64,000 bases of DNA from Nocardia bhagyanarayanae (GTDB taxonomy: Bacteria; Actinomycetota; Actinomycetes; Mycobacteriales; Mycobacteriaceae): assembly GCF_006716565.1 (NCBI RefSeq), contig NZ_VFPG01000001.1, positions 2,914,001-2,978,000 of the forward strand. The letters are read 5' to 3'. The notes under the pieces were generated by a model. The model worked only from the letters and a program-made list of their open reading frames with translations. It did no database searches and was not told the origin of the DNA. Within the stretch, counting starts at the first letter, position 1, and every line of letters starts with the position of its first letter. A program made the translations under genes and the position numbers. Positions 28,059-39,908 of this stretch are shown one piece after another.

Positions 28059-28607
28059 TCAGAGCAGGTCGAGCAGGAACGGCAGCTCCTGCGCCGCGTA
28101 CCAGGCGAGCTGGTGGTCCTCGGCGTCGCCGAGCACGAACTCCGCGTCCGGGTCGCCGAGATCGGCCGCGTCGACCACGTCCACCGCCTTGGCCACCTCG
28201 GGCTCGGCCTCGGCCAGGTCGACGTGGATCGAGGCGATCCGGTCGTAGGCGATCGGGCCGGCGAGCTTGACCACCGCGTCGTCGAGGTCGGGACGGAGCT
28301 TGGCGCCCGCGACGTCCGCGGCGATCACCGCCCTCCGGTACACCGGACCGCCGGACGGGCGCGCGGCCGCGGGTTCGCCGTCCTCGATGTCCTCGACGAC
28401 GGCATCGCGCTCGGCGGCGAGCAGGCGCAGCGAGGCCCGGGCGGCCTCGGCCATGGCCACCTCGGCCAGCTCCTCGTCGTCGCCGGAGGCGTAGGCCTCG
28501 CGCAGCGCCGGGGTGACCGCGAACGCGGTGCCGCCGATCGGGAACAGCTCCCGCTCGGCGACCAGCTCGCGCAGCATCGGCACCGTCGCGGGCACGTACA
28601 CCCGCAT
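28059..28607 (-). CDS. DUF6912 family protein
   Basis: This 182-residue soluble acidic protein starts MRVYVPATVPMLREL and has a GGTAFAVTPALREAY block. I recognise it as the uncharacterised actinobacterial family next to DesA3 reductase (Rv3231c-like). Its ATG is 13 bp downstream of the WS/DGAT stop, so the two are probably co-transcribed. No catalytic motif is visible. A longer frame starting inside the upstream gene is less likely. Confidence 0.8.
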   Translation of the reverse strand: MRVYVPATVPMLRELVAERELFPIGGTAFAVTPALREAYASGDDEELAEVAMAEAARASLRLLAAERDAVVEDIEDGEPAAARPSGGPVYRRAVIAADVAGAKLRPDLDDAVVKLAGPIAYDRIASIHVDLAEAEPEVAKAVDVVDAADLGDPDAEFVLGDAEDHQLAWYAAQELPFLLDLL

Positions 28608-28620
28608 GGTGTTCTTCTGA

Positions 28621-30042
28621 TCAGACGCAGGCACCGAGCATCTCCTCCATGGACTCGTGCACCGCGGCGGCCAGCACCTCGATGTCGGCCATCGCGTCGC
28701 GGTCGGCGTTGAGCCCGTAGAAGACGCGTCCGTCGTAGGACGTGATCCCGATGCTCGAGGCCTGATTGCGCAGCAGCGGCGACACCGGATACATCTCCAG
28801 CATCCGCGCGCCGCCGATGTACATCGGCGTCTGCGGACCCGGCGCGTTGGTGATCACCAAGTTGAACGTGTGCTCTGCGAACGTACTCGCCGCCCGCACG
28901 CTCATCGCATGCAGGCTGGCCGGAGCGAACCCGGCCATGTGCACCAGCGTGCGCGCCCGCACCCCGCGCCGGCCCCTGCTGTTGGCCTCGGTGGCGTGCG
29001 CGATGTGCGAGAGCCGGATCACCGGATTGGGCTCGCCGACCGGCAGATCCAACAGGAACGAGGACACCTCGCTCGCGGGCTCCAGCCGATCGTGGTCCGG
29101 TCCCTCGACGTACACCGACATGGGCACCACCGCGCGCAGCGTGGTCGACTCGATCAGCGCCTCGCCGCGCGAGAGCAGCCAGTTGCGCAGCGCGCCGGTG
29201 ACCACGGCGAGGATCGCGTCGTTGGTCGAGCAGCCGAAGCGCTGACGGATCTTGCGGTAGTCACCGAGGTCGGTGCGTACCACGTCGAAGCGGCGGCTGC
29301 GCGAGGTTCGCGCGTTGAGCGGGCTGTCCGGCGCGCCGATGGCGGCGGTGCGCACCGCCGAGACGACCGAGTCGACAGCGCGGCCCGCGGCGCCGATCAT
29401 CGCGAAGGCGTCGGCGCTCGCGTCCCGCGCCACCTCCAGCGCCTCGCGCGGCTGGGCCGCCAGATGGGTGAGCGCGCCGACCAGCAGCTCCACATCGGTG
29501 GGTTCGCGCGGCGCGACCCAGGAGTCGTCGGCGAGACCGCGCGGCGAGGGGCTGTTGTCCAGGATGACGTGTCCGATCTCCAGCGCGCTCGCGCCGTCGA
29601 CCAGCGCCGAGTGAGTCTTGGTGAAGATCGCGCAGCGGTCCTCGGTGAGCCCCTCGATCAGATACATCTCCCACAGCGGCTTGCTCTGGTCGAGCGGCCG
29701 CGAGGCCAGCCGCGCGACCAGGTCGTGCAGCTGATCGTCGGTGCCCGGACTCGGCAGTGCGGAGCGGCGGATGTGATAGGTGATGTCGAAGCGGCTGTCC
29801 TCCACCCACACCGGCCTGCCCAGGGCGAATGGAATCTCGCGCACCTTGCGCCGGTAGCGCGGGACCAGCGCGAGTCTGCTCTCCACGAGGTCGACCAGGC
29901 GGTCGTAGTCGAGGGCCGCTTCGCCGTCGAGCCGGCCTTCGTCGGTGTTGCGGACGATCGCGAGCGAGCCGATGTGGATCGGATTGCTGCTCGACTCGAG
30001 CCGATAGAACGCCGCGTCCTGCGGCGTCAAACGCGTGATCAC
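28621..30042 (-). CDS. wax ester synthase/diacylglycerol acyltransferase-family protein with altered active site
   Basis: This 473-residue protein belongs to the bacterial WS/DGAT family (MITRLTPQDAAFYRLE start, PLWEMYLIEGL, and the C-terminal NLVITNAPGPQTPMYIGGARM). Members transfer acyl chains from acyl-CoA to diacylglycerol or alcohols, making storage lipid. The catalytic motif HHxxxDG here reads HSALVDG (144-150): the second His, considered the catalytic base, is Ser. Activity is therefore uncertain. It heads the minus-strand lipid block, and a 21-bp tandem repeat lies 39-80 bp before its ATG. Confidence 0.9.
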   Translation of the reverse strand: MITRLTPQDAAFYRLESSSNPIHIGSLAIVRNTDEGRLDGEAALDYDRLVDLVESRLALVPRYRRKVREIPFALGRPVWVEDSRFDITYHIRRSALPSPGTDDQLHDLVARLASRPLDQSKPLWEMYLIEGLTEDRCAIFTKTHSALVDGASALEIGHVILDNSPSPRGLADDSWVAPREPTDVELLVGALTHLAAQPREALEVARDASADAFAMIGAAGRAVDSVVSAVRTAAIGAPDSPLNARTSRSRRFDVVRTDLGDYRKIRQRFGCSTNDAILAVVTGALRNWLLSRGEALIESTTLRAVVPMSVYVEGPDHDRLEPASEVSSFLLDLPVGEPNPVIRLSHIAHATEANSRGRRGVRARTLVHMAGFAPASLHAMSVRAASTFAEHTFNLVITNAPGPQTPMYIGGARMLEMYPVSPLLRNQASSIGITSYDGRVFYGLNADRDAMADIEVLAAAVHESMEEMLGACV

Positions 30043-30080
30043 GCTGCCCGGTGCTCCTTCCGATGCCGTGTCCCCGCCTC

Positions 30081-30122
30081 ATTGTCGTTCGTCACAACTG
30101 AATTGTCGTTCGTCACAACTGA
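30081..30122. repeat. perfect tandem 21-bp direct repeat before the WS/DGAT gene
   Basis: Two identical 21-bp units (30081-30101 and 30102-30122) abut with no spacer. Each contains TTGTCGTTCGTCACAA, with TTGT/ACAA arms. The 21-bp period equals two helical turns, so both units face the same side of DNA, as expected for a cooperative operator. Confidence 0.85.
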
Positions 30123-30692
30123 AAGGTGGTGGATCCTGTGGCATATCCAGCGAAATCGGTCCATATCTTTACCCGTGGCCGCCCGCGTGGCAGGGTTGTC
30201 CGCTTCGCTCGAGTGGTGGGACTGCACAGTCGACGACCGTCGCTTTCGCTCGCTCCGCATCGGGGGATCACGAGCCGCACTGCCCTTGCCTGTCCCGCGT
30301 GCCGAGGTGTTGCGGGAGCGTTCGGTCCGATCGCACGCCGCCGACGGCGCGCCGGACGTCTGCCATCGTATGGCACCGGCGTTCGAAGCGGTTCGGCTCC
30401 AGCGTGATTCACCCGAGGTTCGCCAGGGGGACCGGCGCGACGACACGGTCGGTCGCGCCGAAGCCCAGGTCCGAGGCCGCTGCGGGCGTCGCGCGCGACG
30501 CGAGGCGAGTACGGTGAGAAGCGATGCCACGCGGCCGCCGCGGCGATGCCGGGCGACGTGATACGACGCTGGTCACCCGCGCTCCGCATGGTTGCGGCAT
30601 TACCATGAGGGGTGCTGCGGCTTCCGCCGTGTCCGGCGGAGGTTGTGGGGGCCGAAACATTTGACACACCGACCAGAGGACTGACGAGACCC
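30123..30692. other. WS/DGAT-secA1 intergenic region
   Basis: These 570 bases between divergent genes hold no supportable gene; the frames crossing it are Arg/Ser-rich shadows. A TTGACA hexamer at 30661-30666 lies close to the secA1 start, but no -10 fits at the expected spacing. Confidence 0.35.
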
Positions 30693-33539
<2,847 letters not shown>

Positions 33540-33550
33540 CAGGTCGAACA

Positions 33551-33585
33551 CCGAAGGCGCCCAGGGTTTTCCTGGGCGCCTTCGG
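33551..33585. terminator. bidirectional terminator between secA1 and the DUF4352 gene
   Basis: A 15-bp perfect inverted repeat (33551-33565 and 33571-33585) with a GTTTT loop separates the convergent genes and is followed by CGTTT on the plus strand. Confidence 0.75.
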
Positions 33586-33597
33586 CGTTTCTGGGGT

Positions 33598-34188
33598 CTA
33601 GCGGAGGGCGACGCGGGCGCCGCCGGAGAAGGCCGAGTCGTGGAATTCGATGGCGGTGGGGGTGGTGCCCTTCGGGACGTCGAAGGCGAGGACGACGGAA
33701 ATCCTGTTGCCGGGGTTGATTTCGGTGACGAGGTTCTTGTTGAGGTTCACTTCGGCCGCGGTGTCGTTGCTGTAGAGGCGGCCTTGGGCGTCGACGAGTT
33801 TCTGGTTGTCGCCGAAGTAGGTCTGCGGTTGGTCGCCGGTGTTGCTGACGTCGACGTGCACCAGGATGAATTCGCCCTGGGCGTCCTTCTTCAGGAATTG
33901 GTTGTCGCCGACGGAGGCGACCGGCGGTTCGACGCGCGTGACGACGAAACCGAATTTGCCGTCGCGGACCTCGGAACCCGCGGGGGAGACGGAGGTTTGT
34001 TTCTCCGCGCTCTCGGCGACTTCGTCGGCCGCGCTGCTCAACAGCGCGACGCATCCGCCGAACAACAGCAGCACGAACGCGCAGAACCCGCCGAGCACCC
34101 ATGGCCATACCGCCCGCTTCTTCGGCGGCGGCGGGTAGTGCGGATTCGTGCCGGGCCACGACTGTTGCGGCATCTGCGGATTGGTCAT
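33598..34188 (-). CDS. DUF4352-type membrane-anchored protein
   Basis: This 196-residue protein has a Pro-rich cytoplasmic N-terminus, one membrane helix (WVLGGFCAFVLLLFGGCVALL, about 28-50) and an exported immunoglobulin-like DUF4352 domain (FGFVVTRVEPPVASVGD, then FILVHVDVSNTGDQPQTYF). The cysteine in the helix end could be a lipidation site, but there is no classical lipobox. Function of this domain is unknown; it is often linked to envelope stress. The ATG with GGAAT upstream is chosen over a longer frame. A terminator lies directly downstream. Confidence 0.8.
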   Translation of the reverse strand: MTNPQMPQQSWPGTNPHYPPPPKKRAVWPWVLGGFCAFVLLLFGGCVALLSSAADEVAESAEKQTSVSPAGSEVRDGKFGFVVTRVEPPVASVGDNQFLKKDAQGEFILVHVDVSNTGDQPQTYFGDNQKLVDAQGRLYSNDTAAEVNLNKNLVTEINPGNRISVVLAFDVPKGTTPTAIEFHDSAFSGGARVALR

Positions 34189-34564
34189 GCCGGTATTCCT
34201 TTCTCGACTGCGGGGCGAGCGCGGTGCTGGGACTGCCGCACGCGACAGCACGGAAATGCGCGGCGGTTCGATGGCGTGCCGTCGGAAGCGACGGTTCGCG
34301 CCGGGCGGCCCGTGGTTTAACCGAAGCCCCCCGGTGGAAGTCTGGACGTTAGCGGAAAGCGCTGGACCGAGGGCATTTTCGGGCAGCTGTTAGGGGCCCG
34401 TTCGGCGGCTGCCCTGATCATGGTCTGGACACGCCGTCGGCGGCGGGACGCCGTTTCGGTGACAGCTCGGGAAACCAGGTGGCTGCCAGGGAATTTCTCG
34501 AGAGCGCAGATCAGAGCGGTCCAGTTCACGGGAGTTGTCCGATCGGAGGAGTACCGTCCGGACT
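34189..34564. other. intergenic region, DUF4352-SnoaL genes
   Basis: These 376 bases between divergent genes contain no frame with a ribosome site or family resemblance. Apart from the GGAGGA at 34545-34550, which may serve the SnoaL-like gene, nothing specific was recognised. Confidence 0.3.
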
Positions 34565-34942
34565 ATGGATCGCGATGCTGTTCGCGCATGGGTGGCGGCC
34601 TACGAACGGGCTTGGCGCACACCGGGCACCGACGCACTCGCCGAGCTGTTCGCCGACGATGCCGTCTACGTGGTGTCCCCGTGGGCGGCCCCGATTGTCG
34701 GGCGGGCCGCTCTCGCCGAGTTCTGGGAAGCGGGCCGGGACGGTGCCGACGAGCCGTTCACCATGACCTCCGATCTCGTCGCGGTGGAGGACGACACCGC
34801 AGTGGTCAGGGTGGAGGTCGAATACGAGCGCGACGATCCCGCCCGCTGGCGCGACCTGTGGATCGTCCGCTTCGACGATTCCGGCCGTTGCGTCCAGTTC
34901 GAGGAGTGGCCGTTCGCGCCGGGGCAACCCGACGGTCACTGA
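34565..34942 (+). CDS. SnoaL/NTF2-like domain protein
   Basis: This 125-residue single-domain protein has the cone-shaped NTF2-like pattern: helix WVAAYERAWRTPGTDALAELFADDAVYVVSPW, then strand-rich VAVEDDTAVVRVEVEYE and FEEWPFAPGQP. Such proteins are small ligand-binding folds, isomerases or cyclases; the substrate is unknown. The ATG is 14 nt after GGAGGA, which is a long spacing. It stands alone between convergent and divergent neighbours. Confidence 0.7.
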   Translation: MDRDAVRAWVAAYERAWRTPGTDALAELFADDAVYVVSPWAAPIVGRAALAEFWEAGRDGADEPFTMTSDLVAVEDDTAVVRVEVEYERDDPARWRDLWIVRFDDSGRCVQFEEWPFAPGQPDGH

Positions 34943-35002
34943 CCACATCAGCGCCGACGAGCGGGTCGGTTCAGAGCCGAACGGCTGTCGCGGCCGCGCG
35001 AT

Positions 35003-35767
35003 TCACGCGCTGTACTGGAGTATCTCGCCGGCGAGGGCGGCGGCGGTGTCGTGCGCCTGCGGCAGGCGGTCGGCCCATGTGTCGGCGGCGTCGCCCAGGT
35101 AGACGGCGCGGGCGTGGGCGAGTGCGGGGCGGAGTTCGTCGGGGAGGCGGTCGATGGCCCAGCTCGCGGCCTCGGATTTGGCGCGAATCTCGCCGGTTTC
35201 CAACGTCATCCAGGTGCGGGCCAGGCGGAGCAGGACGTTGCGGGTATCGCTGTCGAGTTCGGTGAGCAAGTCGGGGATGTCGTCGAGCAGCGCGCCGCGC
35301 AGATGCTCCGCCGGGACGGGGTCGAGGAGTTCGGCGGGCGGCGGGCCGAGCAACGGGGAGTCGGCCTGAAGGGTCATGGTGATCAAGACGGCGAGGTCGG
35401 CGTCCGGCGCGGCGACGGGCAGCACGCCGCGCACGTAGTCGTCGCGCAGCCATTCGCCGTACTGGAAATCCAGGGTCGGCGGATACTGCCACGGCCGGAC
35501 GTCGGTCTGCGCGACAGTGCTGAGTTCGACGGGCCGCGGCGCACCGGAGACACGCGGATCGCCCGAAACGGCAAGCAATCCATCGACCAACGCGCGTCGC
35601 TGCTCGGTCTCCAGATGACCATCGGTGACCACCAGAACATCGATATCGCTGTGCGGCCGCAATCCGCCCAGCGCCGCCGAACCGTGGCGGTAGGCGCCGA
35701 GCAACCGGGGCCCGAGCGTGGCGCGGAGCAGATCGGCGACGGCGGCTTCCTGAGTCACCCGCTCCAC
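35003..35767 (-). CDS. aminoglycoside nucleotidyltransferase-like (AadA/ANT) protein
   Basis: This protein of about 254 residues has the nucleotidyltransferase signature GSAALGGLRPHSDIDVLVV, with the Asp pair of the metal site, and a C-terminal helical domain with TRNVLLRLARTWMTLETGEI and KSEAASWAIDRLPDE, the layout of ANT(3'')/ANT(9) enzymes. These adenylylate streptomycin or spectinomycin. Chromosomal relatives are frequent in soil actinobacteria, and actual resistance cannot be deduced. The GTG start at 35767 has AGGTG 8 nt upstream; a GTG three codons later is possible. It lies 59 bp downstream of rsgA. Confidence 0.82.
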   Translation of the reverse strand: MERVTQEAAVADLLRATLGPRLLGAYRHGSAALGGLRPHSDIDVLVVTDGHLETEQRRALVDGLLAVSGDPRVSGAPRPVELSTVAQTDVRPWQYPPTLDFQYGEWLRDDYVRGVLPVAAPDADLAVLITMTLQADSPLLGPPPAELLDPVPAEHLRGALLDDIPDLLTELDSDTRNVLLRLARTWMTLETGEIRAKSEAASWAIDRLPDELRPALAHARAVYLGDAADTWADRLPQAHDTAAALAGEILQYSA

Positions 35768-35826
35768 TGTAGGCGCACCTGCGGCGTACGGCGTGCCGAC
35801 GACGCGCGCGTCGATACCCTCGCGCC

Positions 35827-36828
35827 CTACCAGGACTCGTTGGAGTTCAATGCGACGAGCAACCGGCGGATGGCGGCCACCCGCCGCTCCTTGTCCGGCA
35901 GCGCGTCCAGCGCGCACTCGGGATCCGCGGGCGGTCCGAGGTGGGTGCACCCGCGCGGGCAGTCCTCGATCGCCTCGGCCAGATCGCTGAACGCCAGGAT
36001 GACGTCGTCCGGCGTGATGTGCGCGAGTCCGAAGGACCGCACGCCCGGCGTGTCGATCACCCAGCCGCCGCCGGGCAGCGACAGCGCGATGGACTGGGTG
36101 GAGGTGTGCTTGCCCTTGCCGACGCCGGAGACCTCGCCGACCGCCCGATCGGCATCCGGCACAAGACGATTCACCAGGGTGGACTTGCCGACGCCGGAGT
36201 GGCCGATGAACGCGGTGAGGTGGTCGGTCAGCAGGTCGAGGATCGGCTCGAGCGGATCGTCGATGCCGCCGTAGACGATGGTGAGATCGAGATCGTCGAA
36301 AGCCGCGGCGAATTCGGAGTCGGCGGCCAGATCGTGCTTGGTCAGGCACAGAACCGGGTGCAGCCCACCGACATACGCGGCGACCATGCAGCGCTCCACG
36401 AAACCGGTGCGCGGCGGCGGGTCGGCCAGCGCCACCACGATGAACAGCTTCTCGGCGTTGCCGACCACGATCCGCTCGAAGGGGTCGGTGTCGTCGGCGG
36501 TGCGGCGCAACACCGTTCGGCGATCGCCGACGCGCACGATCCGGGCCAGGGTGTCGGGCTTGCCGGACAGATCGCCGACGACGTCCACCTGATCGCCGAC
36601 CACGATCGGCGTGCGGCCGAGTTCCCGCGCCCGCATCGCCACGATCCGCCGTTCGGGGTCGCCGTCCAGCACGCAGCCCCAGCGGCCGCGGTCGACGGAG
36701 ACCACCATCCCGGACTCGGCGTCGTTGTGCTGCGGACGAGTCTTGGTGCGCGGGCGCGAACTTCGGCCCGGACGAACCCGCACATCGGATTCGTCGTAGC
36801 CCGCGGCGGAGCGACGTGGCCGGCTCAG
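35827..36828 (-). CDS. rsgA: ribosome small-subunit GTPase RsgA
   Basis: This protein of about 333 residues has an N-terminal OB-fold ([15 protein letters not shown]), a circularly permuted GTPase domain (G4 LTKHD before G1 GHSGVGKST, then G3 DTPGVRSFG) and a C-terminal zinc knuckle (CPRGCTH and a later Cys). It checks late 30S maturation. No ATG or TTG opens the conserved N-terminus. The best start is a CTG overlapping the aroA stop, with GGAG 7 nt upstream; a GTG 15 codons later or a GTG inside aroA are alternatives. aroA-rsgA coupling is conserved in mycobacteria. Confidence 0.92.
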   Translation of the reverse strand: MSRPRRSAAGYDESDVRVRPGRSSRPRTKTRPQHNDAESGMVVSVDRGRWGCVLDGDPERRIVAMRARELGRTPIVVGDQVDVVGDLSGKPDTLARIVRVGDRRTVLRRTADDTDPFERIVVGNAEKLFIVVALADPPPRTGFVERCMVAAYVGGLHPVLCLTKHDLAADSEFAAAFDDLDLTIVYGGIDDPLEPILDLLTDHLTAFIGHSGVGKSTLVNRLVPDADRAVGEVSGVGKGKHTSTQSIALSLPGGGWVIDTPGVRSFGLAHITPDDVILAFSDLAEAIEDCPRGCTHLGPPADPECALDALPDKERRVAAIRRLLVALNSNESW

Positions 36829-38102
36829 TGTGCGGCTCCGTCGTTCAGCATGTGCTCCCACAGGGACACGAAGTTCGGCAGCGTCTTGGCGGTGGTGCCG
36901 ATGTCCTCGATCTCCACGCCGGGCACCCGCAGTCCGAGGATCGCGCCCGCGGTGGCCATCCGGTGGTCGGCGTAGGAGTGCCAGGCGCCGCCGTGCAGCG
37001 GTGTCGGCACGATCTCCAGCCCGTCCTCGGTCTCGGTGACCTTGCCGCCGAGGCGGTTGATCTCGGTGGACAGCGCGGCGAGCCGGTCGGTCTCGTGCCC
37101 GCGCAGGTGCGCGATACCGCGCAGCCGGGACGGGGAATCGGCCAGCGCGGCCAGCGCGGCGACCGTCGGGGTCAGCTCGCCGACGTCGTGCAGGTCGATG
37201 TCGATGCCCGCCAGTCGTTCCGGTCCGCGCACGGTGAGCACGCCGTCGAAGACGCGCGCCTCCGCGCCCATGCGCACCAGGATCTCGCGGATCACGTCGC
37301 CGGGCTGGGTGGTCAGCCGCGGCCAGTGCGGGATCTTCACCTCGCCGCCGGTGACCGCGGCGGCGGCCAGGAACGGCGTGGCGTTGGACAGGTCCGGCTC
37401 GACGTCCCAGTCGACGGCGCGGATCGGACCGGGTTCGACGACCCAGGTCTGCGCCTTGCGGCTGTCCTCGGGCGCCTGCACGCGAACGTCGGCGCGACGC
37501 AGCATCTCCACGGTCATCTCGATGTGCGGCATGGACGGCAGGGCCTTGCCGCTGTGGTGCACGGTCAGTCCCTCGTCGAAGCGCGCGGCCGAGAGCAGCA
37601 GCCCGGAGACGAACTGCGAGGACCCGGAGGCGTCGATGGTGACCGGGCCGCCGCGCAGCGCGCCCTTGCCGTGCACCGTGAACGGCAGCGCGTCGCCGTC
37701 GATGTCGGCGCCGAGCCCGCGCAACGCGTCCAGGATGGTGCGCAGCGGACGCACCCGGGCCTGCGCGTCGCCGTCGAAGGCCACGTCGCCGGTCGTCAGC
37801 GTCGCCACCGGAGGCAGGAACCGCATCACGGTGCCCGCCAGCCCGCAATCGACCGTGCCGCCGCCGAGCTTCGCCGGGGTGACGCGCAGCGTGTCGGCGT
37901 CACCGGAAATGCTCGTGCCGAGCGCCCGCAGGGCGGCGATCATCAGATCGGTGTCGCGGCTGCGCAGCGCCCCCGTGATCGTGGACGGCCCGTCGGCGAG
38001 CGCGGCGAGGATCAAGGCGCGATTGGTGATGGATTTGGATCCGGGCAGGGTGACGGTCGCGTGTACCGGGACATCGACGTGGGGCGCAGGCCAGAAAGTC
38101 AC
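36825..38102 (-). CDS. aroA: 3-phosphoshikimate 1-carboxyvinyltransferase (EPSP synthase)
   Basis: This enzyme of about 425 residues joins phosphoenolpyruvate to shikimate-3-phosphate. It carries the N-terminal [19 protein letters not shown] loop, the [14 protein letters not shown] motif and [14 protein letters not shown] near the C-terminus. The GTG start gives MTFWPAP, matching the mycobacterial N-terminus; an ATG six codons upstream is also possible. It is translationally coupled to rsgA through the overlapping stop. The glyphosate-sensitive class I pattern LAGTxMRF is intact. Confidence 0.94.
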   Translation of the reverse strand: MTFWPAPHVDVPVHATVTLPGSKSITNRALILAALADGPSTITGALRSRDTDLMIAALRALGTSISGDADTLRVTPAKLGGGTVDCGLAGTVMRFLPPVATLTTGDVAFDGDAQARVRPLRTILDALRGLGADIDGDALPFTVHGKGALRGGPVTIDASGSSQFVSGLLLSAARFDEGLTVHHSGKALPSMPHIEMTVEMLRRADVRVQAPEDSRKAQTWVVEPGPIRAVDWDVEPDLSNATPFLAAAAVTGGEVKIPHWPRLTTQPGDVIREILVRMGAEARVFDGVLTVRGPERLAGIDIDLHDVGELTPTVAALAALADSPSRLRGIAHLRGHETDRLAALSTEINRLGGKVTETEDGLEIVPTPLHGGAWHSYADHRMATAGAILGLRVPGVEIEDIGTTAKTLPNFVSLWEHMLNDGAAH

Positions 38103-38187
38103 CAGTCCATCTTGACCCATCGGGTCGCCGGACACACCGGCGGTCGCGAACTGCGGCCGAATTGGGTCGTACGGAGCCTGCCCGCGT

Positions 38188-38219
38188 GGTACGCGCGAAC
38201 CCACGGGCTCGCGCGTACC
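38188..38219 (-). terminator. hairpin after the aldehyde dehydrogenase gene
   Basis: An 11-bp perfect inverted repeat (38188-38198 and 38209-38219) lies 9 nt after the aldehyde dehydrogenase stop, in the gap before aroA. Confidence 0.5.
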
Positions 38220-38228
38220 GAGCACTGC

Positions 38229-39737
38229 CTACTTGTGCCGCCCGTGCAGGAACGGGACCAGCTTGCGCAGCAGCTTCATCGTCGAATCGGTGCGGGTGTA
38301 GCTGAGCAGCGCCATGCCGGGAACCGTGAAGCGCTGCACCGCGATCGAATGCGGCCGCACGAACTCGCGCAGACCCGGCTCGCCGTGGATGCGGCCGATG
38401 CCGGAGTCGCCGACCCCGCCGAACGGCAGGCCGGGGATGGCGGCGAAGGCGAGCACCGAGTTCACCGAGGTGGCGCCGACGCGCAACCGCCGCGCGATGT
38501 CGAGGCCGTTCTTCTTCGAGTACACCGCCGAGGACAGGCCGTACTTGGACTTGTTGGCCAGTTCCACGGCCTCGTCGACGCCGTCGACCGTACGGATGGT
38601 GACGGTCGGCCCGAAGGTCTCCTCGGCCACCGCCTCCGAGTCCTCGTCCACGTCGACCAGCACGACGGGCTCGATGAACGGACCCTTGATCGACTCGGGC
38701 CCGCCGAGCACCGCGGTGCCGCCCTTCTTCAGCGCGTCCTCGATGTGGCGGCGCACGATGTCGATCTGGCTCGGCATGGTCATCGGGCCGTAGGCGGCTT
38801 TGTCGTCGGAGCCGGGCTTGATGTCGGACAGGATCCGCTTGACCTCGGCGACGAACTCCTCGCGCACCGAGCGGTCCACGTAGACCCGCTCGACACCCGC
38901 GCAGGTCTGACCGCTGTTGGCGGTGGCGCCCCACGCCACCGCGTCGGCCGCGGCCTTGACGTCGGCGTCGCCCGCCACGATCACCGCGTCCTTGCCGCCG
39001 CACTCCAGCAGGACCGGGGTGAGGTTCTCGGCGGCCGCGGCCATGATGCGCTTGCCGGTGGCGGTGGAGCCGGTGAAGGCGATCTTGTCGACGGCGGACT
39101 TCACCAGCGCCGCGCCGGTGGCGCCGTAGCCGTTGATGGTCTCGAAGACGCCCTCGGGTAGTTCGGGGTTGGCCTTCTTGAACGCGTCGGCGAGGAAATT
39201 GCCGATGCCCGTGGAGAATTCGCTCGGCTTGAACACCACGGTGTTGCCCGCGGCGAGGGCGTAGGCGATGGAGCCGTTCGGGGTGTAGACCGGGTAGTTC
39301 CACGGTCCGATGACACCGATGACGCCGAGCGGACGCTGCTCCAGTCGGGCCGCGAAGTTCGACATCAGCGCGCCCGGCGAGACCTTCTTCGGCGAGAGCA
39401 GCTTCTTGGCGTTCTTGGCCGCCCAGGCGATGTGCTCGAGCGCGAGCATGAGCTCGAGGAACGCGTCGTCGAGCGGCTTGCCGTTCTCCTTGTGGATGAG
39501 CTGGGTGAACTCCTCGGAGTCGGCGACCAGGCGGCTGGACCAGCGCAGCAGATGCTTGCGGCGCTCGTCGAAGCTCAGCGCGCCCCAGGTGGCGGCGGCG
39601 GTGCGGGCCTTGGCGACGGCCGCGCGCACCGCGTCCTCGTCGGCGATGGGGTAGGTGGCGATGACCTCGCCCGTGGCCGGATCGACAGACTTCAGCAGCG
39701 TGTCGGGCGCGGCGGGGGTGGTCTCGGTGGTTGTCAC
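38229..39737 (-). CDS. NAD(P)-dependent aldehyde dehydrogenase
   Basis: This 502-residue aldehyde dehydrogenase has the cofactor site GPWNYPVYTPNG, the Glu base in LLECGGKDAV and the nucleophile in NSGQTCAGVERVYV. The C-terminus has an extra stretch with a hydrophobic, basic end (MALLSYTRTDSTMKLLRKLVPFL), like fatty-aldehyde dehydrogenases that contact membranes. A role in oxidising long-chain aldehydes from alkane or wax metabolism fits the neighbourhood, but this is inference. The ATG has GGAGAGC upstream. Confidence 0.9.
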   Translation of the reverse strand: MTTTETTPAAPDTLLKSVDPATGEVIATYPIADEDAVRAAVAKARTAAATWGALSFDERRKHLLRWSSRLVADSEEFTQLIHKENGKPLDDAFLELMLALEHIAWAAKNAKKLLSPKKVSPGALMSNFAARLEQRPLGVIGVIGPWNYPVYTPNGSIAYALAAGNTVVFKPSEFSTGIGNFLADAFKKANPELPEGVFETINGYGATGAALVKSAVDKIAFTGSTATGKRIMAAAAENLTPVLLECGGKDAVIVAGDADVKAAADAVAWGATANSGQTCAGVERVYVDRSVREEFVAEVKRILSDIKPGSDDKAAYGPMTMPSQIDIVRRHIEDALKKGGTAVLGGPESIKGPFIEPVVLVDVDEDSEAVAEETFGPTVTIRTVDGVDEAVELANKSKYGLSSAVYSKKNGLDIARRLRVGATSVNSVLAFAAIPGLPFGGVGDSGIGRIHGEPGLREFVRPHSIAVQRFTVPGMALLSYTRTDSTMKLLRKLVPFLHGRHK

Positions 39738-39908
39738 GTGGTGCTCTCCTCTTGCCTCTACGGTGGCCGGTCGGTGCGCGTGCCGGAGCGGATGGGTGTG
39801 ATGGCCGTCCCATCCGTTGAGAGAATGCTAAGTCAAAACTCTCACCAGGTCACCACTCCGTATCGATTGTCCCCGAGCTTGTCGGTGCGGGGTGGGAGTA
39901 TCGGAGAT

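Noticed and set aside
39738..39908. Search for a LexA (GAAC-N4-GTTC) box before the SRAP gene
   Set aside because: No such palindrome is present, so SOS control is not supported here.
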